Assembly: GCF_023053635.1 (NCBI RefSeq)
Contig: NC_086178.1
Location: forward strand, 40,656,726 to 40,720,725
DNA length: 64,000 nt
Reading direction: 5' to 3'
Origin: Elgaria multicarinata webbii
Taxonomy: Eukaryota > Chordata > Lepidosauria > Squamata > Anguidae
Shown here: positions 33,911 through 45,921 of the stretch, piece after piece
Position numbering within the stretch: the stretch's first letter is position 1
Layout of the letters: each line of letters begins with the position of its first letter
Translations under genes and position numbers: made by a program
Notes under the pieces: generated by a model
Told to the model about the DNA's origin: nothing
What the model saw: the letters and a program-made list of their open reading frames with translations, nothing else
Database searches by the model: none

Positions 33911-33990
33911 TTTATTTATTTATTTATTTAAGCATTTTTATGCCACCATTCAGCCAAAAAAGGTTCTCACGGCGGCTTACAAAAGTATTG
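33911..33990 (-). mobile_element. L2-type tail, reversed (different subfamily)
   Basis: (TTTA)n is followed by 'agcatttttatgccaccatt' and 'ggttctcacggcggcttaca', a reversed LINE 3' hairpin of another subfamily. Confidence 0.55.
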
Positions 33991-34616
33991 TGTGATGTTA
34001 GGCTGTGCTATTTTATGTGACATTATCATTTTGCTTTTAATTATCTCTTGATCACTGCTTCACTTTTCACAGATTGGCAGATCCCCCTGCTCACCTGCTG
34101 CTAATCATGAGGTGACCAGTTGTCCTATTCTCATGTGCAAATGTATGTACTGTTGCCATAACACTGTGCTCTGGAAATAGGGTGAATACAACCAACCAAC
34201 TTTCCAAGTGATTAATTTTAGGAATCCCTACTTATATTGCTGCAGTACTATTTTCTCAGGATGTCCTGGTTCTATACTTAAGGAAAGAGATGGTTAATCT
34301 GTTCTCACAGACTTACACACTTATTTATACTAGCATTGTGCTGAATTTTTCAATATATTTATTTTTGACCATTTCTTGGTGGGAGAGGCAAAAGGAACTT
34401 GCACCCAAAAATTGTGGGGAAGGGTGAGAATTTCAGACAAATTTCTCAGTGTGCGGGGATTCAGGGCTTACCCTACTGTAACTAGGTGGCTGAGAGATTC
34501 GTGTATGCACTTTATTTTACCATTTTTTAGAATCCATTCTGTCCTTGCAACCTCTCCAGCTACTTGATCTTCCTGAAAAGCTATGGTTGTTGTTAAAAAG
34601 TCCTTTTAGCAAGAGG

Positions 34617-34661
34617 GAGGAGCAGGAGGAGGAGGAGGAGGAGGAGGAGGAGGAGGAGGAA
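34617..34661. repeat. (GGA)n microsatellite
   Basis: About fourteen GGA units, followed by CAA/AAC-rich sequence to 34770. Confidence 0.9.
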
Positions 34662-34770
34662 CAACGCAAACAGTAACACAAGCAACATTGCAAACAACAA
34701 CAACAACAACATAACCATCACAAATAACAGTAGCAGCTACAGCAACAACAATAACAATAACACAAACAAC

Positions 34771-34827
34771 AACCGCCCAGAGATCTTCGGCTATAGGGTG
34801 GTATATAAATGTAATAAATACTAATAA
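34771..34827 (+). mobile_element. L2 3' hairpin and tail
   Basis: 'accgcccagagatcttcggc', 'tatagggtggtatataaatg' and 'taataaata' form a short L2 end, abutting the LTR fossil that follows. Confidence 0.65.
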
Positions 34828-35390
34828 TGTTAGGGAAATTCCCCTAACCTGATAGGGAAGGAACAACTTCACAACCGGTCCAGACACAGAGATTCTTTAT
34901 TAACTATGCGCAAAGGAGAAAGCCCTCACCCCATACAAACCGATGGCAAAAACTCTCTCTAGCCATCATCCACATCAGCATACTGTTATACTTCATCCAA
35001 GTTGCTCTGATGAAGTCATACTTTTCCCTCCTCCCTCCTGTGACTGATCACAAGTCCCATAGATGTGCCATAAACAGAAACCCATTCTTACATAAACAAT
35101 GCCATAATTTGGCAGCCTATGACCGGTACAAAATGTTGCATTCTGTTCTTTGATAAGCACCTCAAGGAGATATAGGAATTCCAGAGTATGCTCTGACCCT
35201 TCAGAAATGCATAGTCAGAGAGCTCTAGATGGTAAATAAACTAAACAATGTGCATTTCCAAGTCTGTGCTCCTTAGCCTGGTGTCTAAACACAAGCAGAG
35301 TGTTTATGAAAAAAGTAATACGTAACCCTGGCAGATAAGGAGCGAAGAAATCAAGACAGCCTTGGGGCTTTCTGTATCTTGTTGTTTTTA
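34828..35390 (-). mobile_element. LTR-like fossil (endogenous-retrovirus kin)
   Basis: Read on the - strand the block ends '...gggaatttccctaaca' and carries an AATAAA-type signal about 65 bp inside that end, followed by an R/U5-like stretch, as expected of an LTR. The other boundary (near 35390) is a guess. No internal coding region is next to it, so it would be a solo LTR. The copy is old and not whole. Confidence 0.4.
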
Positions 35391-35838
35391 AAGGCACAAA
35401 GGTGAGGGCTAGAGGGAAAGTGTCAGGAATGCATTTGAGCTATTTATTCACCTCAAATTGGGGGGGCTTCAACAGGGGCATTTTCAGATTTCTTTATCAA
35501 CAACAACTTGCTCAGCTTTCAGGCCACTTGTACATTACTGAAAGAGTGGAAATGCATCTCCCCCAAAAAAGAGAACACATATTTGTATAAAATTTGCATT
35601 GGCTAATTTGCACAGATGCAAATTTAGAAAGCATGGCTATCATTTAAATAGAAATACAGCACATCTCACCATAGCGGGGAAGACTGTGACCTGCATACCT
35701 GCTGCTCAATCTACTGTCCAGGTGCTAATTGTTGATTAGCACCCTTCCGCTCTTCATGATGAATTTGACTTTTGACACCATATGAAGCTATCAACAAATG
35801 GCTTCCAGGATCACCATTCCTATCTTCTCCCCACCCCT
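35391..35838. other. Intergenic, nothing recognised
   Basis: AT-rich sequence without recognised features. Confidence 0.4.
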
Positions 35839-35853
35839 AGATTAGCAAGAGGC

Positions 35854-36208
35854 TAATCTTGGAAGTTAACACATGGCAAAGCAAATGGATTTTTAGAGCC
35901 CTTATGACAGCTAAAAGAATTATACTATTACGCTGGAAGGATAAATGGTCACCTTCCGTAATGCAATGGACTGAGGACTTAACAATGCTATCAACATTTG
36001 AACGGGTGTAATATAAATGCTGCTTGCGAGTGGGTAAGTACATGAATATTTGGTCTGCTTTTCTTGAAACCTATGCATAACTGTCTCCCCTTTTTATGAA
36101 TGGTATATCTGATGGGGGAAAATGCTGACATACTTATGCAGGTAAAAAAATGTTTTCCACAATTTATTTTCTGTTCTGTTTTGTTAAATAAACAATAAAG
36201 GGGGGGGG
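35854..36208 (+). mobile_element. L1 LINE 3' fragment with 15-bp target duplication
   Basis: AGATTAGCAAGAGGC occurs at 35839-35853 and again at 36209-36223, flanking a 355-bp insertion. Inside, a + frame reads AKRIILLRWKDKWSPSVMQW and TEDLTMLSTFERV, like the C-terminal tail of squamate L1 ORF2 (W-K-D...W motif). The insertion ends in 'aaataaacaataaag' plus a G run before the duplication. This is a 5'-truncated L1 from target-primed reverse transcription. Confidence 0.8.
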
Positions 36209-36223
36209 AGATTAGCAAGAGGC

Positions 36224-36889
36224 CTGTACAGAGTGACCAGACGTAAAACAGGAAAAGGACCACTTAACAGTAATAGAGCAGCCCTAAGTTCCAGCCGTAG
36301 CCGCACCACTGCCCTGCCCTGGAGCACATTAAAACAGAAGCTCTGTACACATGGAACAGAAGAATGTGCTGATTGCCAGCACCATGATGTATGTATTGCT
36401 CTTGCAACTGAAAGAGGCTGTGTAGAGGAAAATTGCTGTGTAGAGGGAAATCATAGTCCGTTCTCTAATTATATGAACTATACCTGCCATTTCAGACTTT
36501 CCATTAGAACGAGATATAATTTAAGACTGTGGATCCTTGCTTTTATCAGTATTTCTCATCCTCAAATAGCATTTGGGAAGATAATGTGAAGATCTTGCTC
36601 TCTCAAGTCGGTCAATATATCATTTGCCAAGTCTCGGCTGAACAATAACAGAATTTTATTCTTTCCAGACTGTGGCAGCGCTAATCAAACGTTGTCCGAT
36701 TGCCTCTAAGATGTGCTACAGATGGGATTTTCCTCTTAATAACGATTATTTTGATTCAAGAAATCACCAAGGGAACCATTTTCAAAGACATACCAGTCAA
36801 CTGCAGCCAAAAACAGTCTGAACAGCATCAAGGTAGGTGGTCGAAAGAGAGGCCCATCTTGGGATGGAACAATTTCACTTGATTTCTCT
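36224..36889. other. Intergenic, nothing recognised
   Basis: A 118-codon ORF (36233-36589) has no recognisable domain, signal peptide or splice context. Confidence 0.4.
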
Positions 36890-37326
36890 GGGGGCTGTCA
36901 ATACACCCTGCATACCCCATGGTGGCTGCACAGTGGCACTGCGTAGTTTATACAATGCAGTAGCCAACTCACAGCCAACATGGGCTTTCCCCCAGAAATT
37001 GCACGCTTAAAAATCACTGACTTACCGCAACTTTTTCCTTTACTCCGAGGTCACCACCTTCTCTGCTCTGTCTGACAGTGGTGACAGTGGATTGAGGCTG
37101 GGGACATTCCAGGGGTGGATTGAGGCCCAGGGTAAGTTGGGGGATGCACGAGAAGGCTCGGCAGAGGGAAGGGGGCAGGCTCAACAAGCTGAATGGCCAC
37201 CGGCACTGCCCGGGAAGCTGGTTCTCCCTCCTGCCATGGAGATGTCCCTCTCCCATGCTGCAGCTGCAATGCTGTGGGTTTTTGAGGGAATGAGCTGCAA
37301 AGCAATGCCATCAACACACACACACA
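36890..37326. mobile_element. Repeat family copy 2 (shared with 27583-28022)
   Basis: Same order of words as copy 1: 'cccatggtggctgcacag', 'gccaactcacagccaacatg', 'tttttcctttactccgaggt', 'cattccaggggtggattgag', 'gaatggccaccggcactg'. The two copies differ by many substitutions and small gaps. It runs into a (CA)n tract at 37315-37325. Confidence 0.6.
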
Positions 37327-37404
37327 GTTTACTGAAAACACACCTAAGTCTGCAACCCTGTATTCACTTACCTGGGCATAAGGTGTTTCCAGACAAGGGT
37401 TTGA

Positions 37405-38140
37405 TCATTATTATTATTATTATTATTTATTTATATAGCACCATCAATGTACATGATGCTGTACAGATTACACAGTAAATAGCAAGACCCTGCCGCATAG
37501 GCTTACAATCTAATAAAGTTGTAGTAAACAATAAGGAGGAAAAGAGAATGCAAACAGGCACAGGGAAGTGTAAACAGGCACCGGGTAGGGTGAAGCTGAC
37601 AGTATAGGGTCAGAACAAACTCAATATTTAAAAGCTATAGGGAAAAGAAAAGTTTTTAGCTGAGTTTTAAAAGCTGTGATTGCGTTTGTAGTTCTCAAGT
37701 GTTCTGGAAGAGCGTTCCAGGCGTAAGGGGCAGCAGAAGAAAAAGGACGAAGCCGAGTAAGGGAAGTAGAGGCCCTTGGGCAGGCGAGAAGCATGGCATC
37801 AGAGGAGCGGAGAGCACGATCGGGGCAATAGTGTGAGATGATAGAGGATAGGCAGGAGCTAGACGGTGAAAAGCTTTGAAGGTCAACAGGAGAAGTTTCT
37901 ATTGGATTCTGGAGTGAATTGGAAGCCAATGAAGAGATTTCAGAAGTGGAGTGACATGGTCAGAGCGGCGGGCCAAGAAGATGATCTTGGCGGCAGAGTG
38001 GTGGACAGAGACCAGCGGACTGATGTGAGACGAAGGAAGGCCAGAGAGAAGAAGGTTGCAGTAGTCCAACCGAGAGATAACCAGTGCGTGAACAAGAGTC
38101 CTGCCTCCTTCAAAGGATTTTACCAGGGTTCCAGACAACA
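37405..38140 (-). mobile_element. L2-like LINE, 736-bp 3' fragment, reversed
   Basis: On the - strand the end of ORF2 is readable in pieces: HALVISRLDYCNLLLSGLP, LARRSDHVTPLLKSLHWLPI, then SDAMLLACPRASTSLTRLR, APYAWNALPEHLRTTNAITA and FKTQLKTFLF. These follow the RLDYCN-LHWLP-WNxLP layout of L2 proteins. The pieces lie in different frames (shift between about 37930 and 37900). The 3' UTR ends in 'gatggtgctatataaataaa' and an (AAT)n tail. A sister tail is at 51050-51238. Confidence 0.85.
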
Positions 38141-39355
38141 TTGTCTTCCATTTGTAACCCTCCTGTGTTTTCCTACTGCTCTTCCATTTTTTTGTTTTTC
38201 ATCCTACAAAAAAAAAAATCCATTAAGGAGGAAACCTGAAATAGCTGCATTTCAAAGGTGCTTGCAGATGAGCTTTTGTCATGCAGTCAACTGGCCTCAT
38301 TCACACAATTGTATGGAGGTGTGTGTGTGTTTCCAGAGGATGGCATTATCCATGTGTAAAACCTGTTAGGGAGGAAAAGACAGAATAGCTGTCATTTGAT
38401 TGGAAGTGCTAGGTATGCACCTTCTTGAAGCACCTTCAGCCCCATGGAGCTCCATGGGTCTTACTTATGAGCAGACAGCACTATAAATGGGAAAATATTG
38501 ATAGGTTGCTTGAGTGGTAACTGATCCTAGCTTGGATCTAGAGAAGTACAAGCAGAGTTCTGCTTCCTCCTCCTCTTCCCTCCCTCCCTCCCTCCCTTCC
38601 TTCTGCAGCATCTTGTGCTTTCAGAAAAGCTGCACTTGATAATTACATGGCTTGGGATATGGTATATGGGGTTGCAGTTGGAAGAGGAATGAGTAGTGCT
38701 TCTATGTGTAGTAGTGTGGGCATTCCTTGCCATATAAGTAAGTGCTTTCTACTTATCTAAGAAGCCAACCCCGTAATTTCACCAATCTCCCATCCATCCA
38801 TTCACTGAGAAAGTAACTTAAGCTGCAGTTGGTTTACTATACAATTTACTTTAGCATCCTTCAAACCATTTTTATTTGATAAACAAAATCAAAATGATAG
38901 AAGGAACAGTGAAATAAGGATGGCATGATGCCAGGAGGTAAGACGCTTTTTTGTGAAGGATGTGTAGATGTGCTTCCAGCAGTGACACAAGTTCTTGCAC
39001 TGCCAGAAGTTGGAGAATTATACCTCTATCAGCCACCACCTTGCCATTGCCACCACACTGTCGTGCTCTGAGTAGAGCAAGCTAGAGGGCAGGCTCTCTG
39101 GAGAGCCATGTCAGCTGGTGAAAACAGCTGGTATGTCTCTTCAGAAAGTTACCCGGTTTGAAATGCATGGCTCTGAGAGGGTCCTTCCTCAGAGCCAGGC
39201 ATTGCCTAGCTGGAGAGGTGTCAGAGGAGATAAACTATTCTGTAGGTGATCTCTTGGGATACCTCTCCTGGCTAAATAGAGGACTGGGCAACAGTTCCAG
39301 AGCACAGGTGGCTGCTCCAGAGGAGAGAAGAACCATACCAGCCACTTTTGAGAGG
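38141..39355. other. Intergenic, nothing recognised
   Basis: Contains a (TCCC)n tract near 38575-38600 and otherwise ordinary sequence. Confidence 0.4.
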
Positions 39356-39425
39356 GTTTTATTTTATTCATCCATCCATCCATTCATTATATTTATATAC
39401 TACTGCCCAATAACCGAAGCTCTTA
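39356..39425 (-). mobile_element. L2 3' hairpin remnant, reversed
   Basis: (ATCC)n then 'tatactactgcccaataacc' and 'gaagctctta' is a decayed reversed L2 end. Confidence 0.6.
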
Positions 39426-39985
39426 GAACGAGCCAGTGGGTGGTTCCTTCAGAGCAGCCACAATCTGTGAGAACCTTCTGAGAGTGAAACATAGGGTGGG
39501 TGGATACTCCAGTGACCCCACCAGCTGCTCCCTTTCAGCATTTCTGGCAGTGGATGAGCAGTGCCGGCGGGACTCTCCAAAGCAGCCACTAATGTCACTG
39601 CCTGGCTCCAGTGAGGTGGCAACTTGGAGCCCTCCTGGCAAGGGGCAAGGGGCAATTCACTAATGCTGTGCCAAAAAAATTGATTATTCCATTTTTGGCA
39701 TTTCATGGGAGGTGGGGATGAAATCTCTGGTGAAAGAGGCTGGGAGAAGTGAGAATTTCAGAGAATTTTTCTCCTTGGGGAAGGGGACAGGGTTTCCACA
39801 TACCCTTTTAAGTGTAGGAAGTTTTGAGAGGGTATTTTTTTATTTTTAAAAAACTGCCCCTGGCATTTGCAGGAGCCCTGGAGTTCTTCCTGAATGCCTA
39901 TTAGAGAGGGAGAGGTCACATTGGGTCCAATAGGGGTTCATGAAGAACTGGCAGTCTCCTCCAAGTGCTGGTTTTTTTAAAAAAA

Positions 39986-39989
39986 AGAA

Positions 39990-40036
<47 letters not shown>
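39986..40036. repeat. (GAAA)n microsatellite
   Basis: About twelve GAAA units. Confidence 0.95.
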
Positions 40037-40781
40037 CAGGCCCCTAAATAGCCTGCTACACTTTTAAAAAGCATGTGGAAATGCTGTCCCCCTTCCCAAG
40101 GAGAACATTCTCCAGAATTCTCCCCCTCCCTGTGAAAGAGGCAAGCAAAACAATGCCTCTTTTGCTGGGAAACAAAAAGTCCCCCAAAATAGGAGGGGCA
40201 GAATTTACCACTCCTCCTCTTGCTCCACTGCCTGAGGTGAGGGGTTCACCCTGCCTCAGGAGAGGGCTGGCCCTGCGCGCTGCTAGCCTGAAAAGATTTA
40301 GAACTGATAATCTGAAATGACAGGACATACCTTTGCAATGGTTAAAGCAGTTCTACTGTGTCACAACAGTTATAATAGATGACTAGAACCTAGAGGACTA
40401 CATATGTCCCAAAGAGCCATATCTAAAATAATGAAACATTTGAAGCTCTATAAATCAAATGTTTATAAGGCTTCAGTGAAAAGACAATAGAGAAATTGGT
40501 TAGCCTCAGCTTTTGGATTTATTTCAGGTGTATGTGTGTTTTGCAGAGCACAGTTGCTGCAGGACATTTGATTTTCTTTGTATGCAATATCCATATGCAT
40601 GGCCACAGCTGCAAAGCCATTCATGAGTCTAACATTTCTCCAGAGAATGATAGTGAGGAGTTGCAGGGGGAATAGTGCTTGATGAACTCCTTTAATTCTT
40701 GATTGGGCAGTAATTTGCATGGCTTCATCTGCACTACTGAAGCTGGGATCAGAAATACAAGATGCCGTGTGCAGGTAGTGC
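40037..40781. other. Intergenic, nothing recognised
   Basis: Short ORFs without domains; no repeat family recognised. Confidence 0.4.
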
Positions 40782-41100
40782 TGGGGTGGGGAACCTCAGG
40801 CCCATGGGCCAAATTTGCCCGTCCTGGGATTTCTCAGATGGCCATGCAGCCTCCCTCCCTCCCCCCACCCCCGACCGTCAGTTCTTTGTCTAGCTTTGCA
40901 CATTTCCCCACCCTCACTTTGAAGGGTTGAAATGCCTCTCCTAAGGCTGAATTATGGCAGTAAGAACTTGAAGCTAAAATATATGGGGGGTGGGGTGTTA
41001 TGTCACTGCCCCTTTTGCCTTTGGCCCCACCCACCACTGGTCTGTGACCCTCCCCCCCAGAATTGAATTTGGTCAGGCTGAAAGAGGTTCCCCACCCCAA
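40782..41100. mobile_element. hAT-like non-autonomous element
   Basis: 'ctggggtggggaacctc' at the left is the reverse complement of 'gaggttccccaccccaa' at the right, a terminus typical of hAT elements. The interior includes 'caggcccatgggccaaattt'. A matching 8-bp duplication was not found. Confidence 0.6.
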
Positions 41101-41164
41101 TGTAGAGTGAACGTGTGCAGCATTGTGTGGATAGACACACATGTGTCTATGCTTCCTTGGCAAG

Positions 41165-41970
41165 TAGAATTGTCACTTGAGGCACAGGTGAACTCAGTGG
41201 CAAAGAGCACCTTTTATCAGCTTAGGCTGATATACCAACTGCGCCCTTATCTGGACAGAGATAGCCTAGCTACAGTTATCCATGCTCTGATAACCTCTCG
41301 TTTGGATTACTGCAATGCGTTATACGTGGGGCTGCCTTTGAAAACGGTCCAGAAACTTCAGCTGGTACAAAACAGGGCAGCACGTTTACTAACAGGGACT
41401 GGCCAACGAGACCACATCATGCCAGTCCTTTTCCAGCTTCATTGGCTGCCAGTCCAGGTCCGTGCCTGATTCAAAGTGCTGGTATTAACATTTAAAGCCC
41501 TAAACGGCTTGGGGCCAGGCTATCTGAAGGAACGCCTCCTCCCGTAAGTACCTGTCCGGGCCCTAAGGTCATCCTCAGGGGTCCTTCTCCGCGAGCCCCT
41601 GCCGAAGGAAGTGAGGCAGGTGGCTACCAGGAGGAGGGCCTTCTCTGCTGTGGCACCCTGGCTGTGGAATGAGCTCCCTAAGGAGGTTTGCTTGGCACCT
41701 ACATTATATGCTTTTAGACGCCAGGTGAAGACCTTTTTATTCTCCCAGCATTTTAACAGTCTATAAATAAATTTTAACCTGGTGTTTTAAATTTGTAATT
41801 TTGCGTTGCTGCTGTTTTTATCTGGTTGAGCTTTTATATTGTATTTTATAGTATGGTTTTATACTGTTGTTTTATACTTTGAATGTTTTTAATTTTTGTG
41901 AACCGCCCAGAGAGCTCCGGCTATTGGGCGGTATAGAAATGTAATAAATAAATAAAAATAAATAAAATAA
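41165..41970 (+). mobile_element. L2 LINE, 0.8-kb 3' fragment
   Basis: The ORF2 C-terminus is well kept: VAKSTFYQLRLIYQLRPYL, HALITSRLDYCNALYVGLPL, VQNRAARLLTGTGQRDHIM, LHWLPV. A stop follows at about 41467 where the frame should continue into ALNGLGPGYLKERLL. The 3' UTR, the cgcccagagagc...gggcggtata hairpin and the (AATA)n tail complete the copy. It is the reference for the many L2 tails in the window. Confidence 0.9.
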
Positions 41971-42340
41971 GAGAATGTTCACATAAGGGCAGTTGTGTGC
42001 TGGAGAGGAAGTGTGTGTGTGTGTGTGTTGACATTGGAGAACCTCATAAGCACAGTATCGCCTACCATTGTACAGTGACAGTCGCCACAAGGCTAATCTG
42101 TTTTCCATTTCTTGTCACAAAATGGACTCCCATTTTTTCCAGTCTGTTCAACATTGCATGATAACATCCTGATCTTATGTTGCAGTACCCAGCAGCAATA
42201 GGCCTAGAATCCAGACCTTCCTGCTTTGGGGAAAGTTCAGTGCAGGGGCCATGGTTTTTATCACAATCTTAACAACCTTGGGAGTGGCCCAGTATCCCCT
42301 GTGTTAGTGCAACTTTTACACCAGCAAACCAGCGGAAGCT
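41971..42340. other. Intergenic with a short (GT)n
   Basis: A GT run lies near 42012-42028; nothing else recognised. Confidence 0.4.
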
Positions 42341-42538
42341 GGTAGCTCTGATGTCACTGAGGCTGTGAATCCGATATGGGTTTCAGTCAGGACCAGTCAA
42401 AACTCTAAAGGAGCTATCCAAGAGACTGAACCCTATCCCTAAAATAGGATCAGCATCCTGGATAGCTCCTTTACAATTCTGACTGGTTCTGACTGAAGCC
42501 CAGTGCGGATTCACAGCCCCACTGACATTAGAGCCACC
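42341..42538. repeat. 198-bp foldback, two 80-bp arms
   Basis: The left arm (42341-42421, including 'gtgaatccgatatgggtttc' and 'taaaggagctatcc') is the reverse complement of the right arm (42460-42538, 'ggatagctcctttacaattc', 'gcccagtgcggattcacag') with modest divergence; the loop is about 38 bp. No other copy is recognised here. It looks like a MITE of unknown class. Confidence 0.7.
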
Positions 42539-42967
42539 AACCACAGTAAGCTGCACAAAAAAGACTTTTGAAGGAAAGTGAAGTAGTGCTCCAAGGCTAT
42601 GCCATTTACTCAGGATGCTTTAAATAAAAATCTGCTGCAGCAGGAGTGGGCAATATTCCTGCTACAAAATTCCTAAACAATTTCATGTGTGCATGTTATT
42701 CAGTAACTTACAAGTGAAACTGACATTTTTGATGCTAGGTCCATCTAAACTCATTTATGGGTTACAGAATTGCATCAATAGCATCATTTATTGTTGGTGA
42801 ATTAGCCGGTTTCTAAAGGGAAAAAAGCATAGTTGGCTAGAAGGAGCAAGTCCATTGCATCATCCCACGTCAGCACTCCAGAAAAACACCCAAACACACA
42901 CACACACCCTTCAGACTTCCAGTAGCAGTTTTCATCTCAGTACTCTCCCTCTCTCTCTTTCTCTGGG

Positions 42968-43122
42968 CTGGTTCACATGACACGCTGGATTGTTTAGCCC
43001 CTAAACAACCCATTTGTCCAGGTTTCCCCATCACACTCAGCAACCTATGAAGCAGCTGCTCATGGTTTTCTGGGTTTCTGAGTAAAAGCTTAACCCATGG
43101 GCTGTTCTGTCATGTGAACCAG
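42968..43122. mobile_element. 155-bp MITE, CTGGTTCACATGACA ends
   Basis: 'ctggttcacatgacac' at the left and 'tgtcatgtgaaccagg' at the right are inverted repeats. Interior words are shared with 33173-33435. Confidence 0.7.
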
Positions 43123-45228
43123 GTCTCTCTGGGCATGTTTGCATGATCACAGATGGAAAATAAGACACTGTAACTTACTTTACCTCCCTGTGCATGCTGG
43201 TTGTGAACTGCCAAATTAGCATAATTATTAATTACTCACCAGGCTCAGGTTGTTGTGACATATAAACTGACAATGATGGCTGGCTGGAGTGGTTTACAAA
43301 CCCATGGTTTCAGGGTGGTTTGCAAACTACCCCAGCCATTCAACTTCACCGGGTTCGGATGTCATGACAACCTGTGCCTGCTGAGGGTATTTATTCTAAT
43401 TAGATGGCTTGTGACTGGCAAATGGGGGGAAGGGGATAAGATAAGCCACTGTGGTTTATTTTCCTTTCATGATTGTCCAAACCTGGACTGTGCTTCCATT
43501 TCACTCACTCCCATATTACAGTGGAGCTGATGTTTTTGATCAATAGTCTAATAATTAGACCCTAGTTTGTAATGTGTTATATGTCTTAGATTTGTCCTGC
43601 AGAATATCATTTGGATTTATTTTGTGTGTGTTAAATTTCCCTTTTGTAGTAACCCTTGTTTTTAGCTAATAGAGTATTGTGACCTCCTGTGGTATTGCGG
43701 TAACTACTCTTTTCTTAGGCTAATTGCTTAGGATGGTCAGTCAATGATCATAGAAGGTCTCCTGATAGATGCAGATCTCTCTTGAGTATTTTGAAAGAGA
43801 TACTATTAGAGAAGCTGGCATTCCTATAGCTGAGAGTGGGCAGACCTTAGTGCGTGTGACAGAGAGAGAGAGAGAGAGATGGGGAAGGCACACATTTCTT
43901 GCATTTCAGGTTTTCCCAAGTCTTCTAAAATGTGAGATTCATAGATCTCCTCAAGGGATCCATGAGCATGTGTGCTGATCTGCATCTCAAAGGTTTCATT
44001 CCAAGGAGATACCCAAGTTGATGTCTCCTGTTATGAGAAGTGTGGAAAGTATCTGAGAAATCTATGGACTGTATCTTCATTGAGCCGTTTTTGCCTGCAG
44101 ACATTTACATCATATTCTGTCTGCTCCCTGCCTGCAGAACATACAGTCTTCTTGAATGTGTAGTGTGTTTTCAGTGGATGTTCCTGCCTTACAGAAGGAA
44201 TCTGGACTTGCTGCTACTTTAGTTGCTTTGAATTCTTTGACTGTGTGATTCAAAAGGATAAGCAAGTCTTCCCAGGATCACAGGGGACAGTTGGATGTGC
44301 CAATGTCACTGAAATCTGTTGTTTCTGCTTTTTAAGGCAAAGGTTAATAGCCTTTTGCAGATTTCACACATTCTGCACTGCACTTCTGTCTCATTGGGTT
44401 TAGCAGTCAAGACTGTCAAGTATGAGCTAATACATATTACATTTCTTCAAGGCCCCACATCAGATCCAGTCATTAATGTAACCTCTTACTATTGACTCCT
44501 GCATTGTATTCTCCAAGACACCCTGTGCACAGAGATGCCGGATGTTTTCCCTATTCCCCCCACCCTTTTTGCTTCCCACTTAGATACATCTGCATCTTGG
44601 CTGCCTCTCCATTTACAGAGCTAGGATCAGGCTTTTCCAATCCACTGCCATGTCATTCCAAGCTGCAGAAAACCTCTTGGAGGACTGGGGATCAAGAACA
44701 GCATCCATACCCATCTTCCTATATCTTATGTGAGTACATTCATAACCTGCCCTTCCTCCAATTGTTGTAAACAATTGTAAATTTTTTACAATTTAAAACA
44801 AAGACCACTAAGGAAGAAATGATTCCTGGGAGGATGTCCAAAGCTGTATAAGATAGAGTGGACCTCCCCTCTCTGAAAGTGGAAAGGGAGGTCCACCTTT
44901 CGGTGGGGCAATCCAACCTTAGATGCACCTTACCAGCCACTCCAGAAACCTCCAAGGACCTTTCCTTTCCAACATTAGAGCTCCTACATTGGCACGGGCA
45001 AAAAAGGTGGTGGATCTAGATGCATGTTGTAAACAGATCAGGAGAAGGTTCAGATCCAGAGGGTCCAAAGCCTCCTTGGTTCCAGACACATCCTCAATTT
45101 GGGGAAAGATGTACCCCTTTGGTTCCAAAAGAAGGGAAATCATAAAAGGACCTTCCCACCAAGGTCAGAATATAGTTCTGACTCCATTACACCAGTAACA
45201 ACAACTTTCAGTTGAGGATTTCAAGGAT
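43123..45228. other. Mostly unrecognised
   Basis: 43237-43400 has 'ggctcaggttgttgtgacat' and 'gggttcggatgtcatgacaa', probably another decayed MITE of the GGTTCA group. A short (AG)n lies at 43860-43879. No gene or other repeat recognised. Confidence 0.35.
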
Positions 45229-45470
45229 ATAAGAAGAGCCATGCTGGATCAGACCACAGGGGTCCATCAAGACCAGCACTCTGTTCACACAGTGGCCAAC
45301 CAGGTGTCAGTGGGAGACTCACAAGCAAGACATGAGTGCAATGGCACCCTCCCACCCATGTTTCCCAGCAACTGGTGTACATAGACATATTGCTTATGAT
45401 CCTAGAAGTAGCACATAGCCATCAGGACTAGTAGACATGGATAGCCTTTTCCTCATGGTAGCGAATTCCA
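45229..45470 (-). mobile_element. CR1-like LINE 3' tail (TTATGTTC type), reversed
   Basis: 'ataagaagagccatgctgga' then 'tcagaccacaggggtcc' is the reverse of the 1300-1452 family. It continues through 'gagactcacaagcaagac' and 'gcacatagccatcaggacta'. Confidence 0.65.
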
Positions 45471-45921
45471 TGACACCTAGCCACCCTAGCCTACCTTCCA
45501 GCCAATTGATTTGACACTGACCAGGGCATGATGAAACGAAAGACTTGGCCTTATTGACCATACCTAAGCTATATATTTGAGTTCCATCTGAGCTAGCTCC
45601 AATGTATAGAAGTCTAATGGGAATTCATACAACATACTGAAAGAATACCATTAACCCTGCTTCAGCTTCTAAATGGCAGTTTCCACCTGGATATGCAGCT
45701 ACACGCAAAAACACCACCTGCACGAATCACTGTAGTTTCCTCCTCCTGATCTACCTACCTGAGGCTGCATATACAGAGATCTGTTTGGAAATCAGCAACT
45801 GTGCCAATCAGATACTTAGGAGAATGGAAGTGGATTTTGTTCCCTCTCGCTACCCCGCTCCTTGCTGACCAATGCATTTGGTGTAAATGGGCTCTATTTA
45901 TAGAGCTCCAGCCACCACACA

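Noticed and set aside
36233-36589. 118-codon cysteine-containing ORF as a secreted peptide gene
   Set aside because: No signal peptide and no regular cysteine spacing; overlaps ordinary AT-rich DNA.
37621-38141. Host gene suggested by two - strand ORFs with good composition
   Set aside because: The RLDYCN, LHWLP and WNALPEHLR motifs identify an L2 LINE.
41160-41469. Host gene with a 159-codon ORF
   Set aside because: The second half is the C-terminus of L2 ORF2 and the 3' end is an L2 tail.
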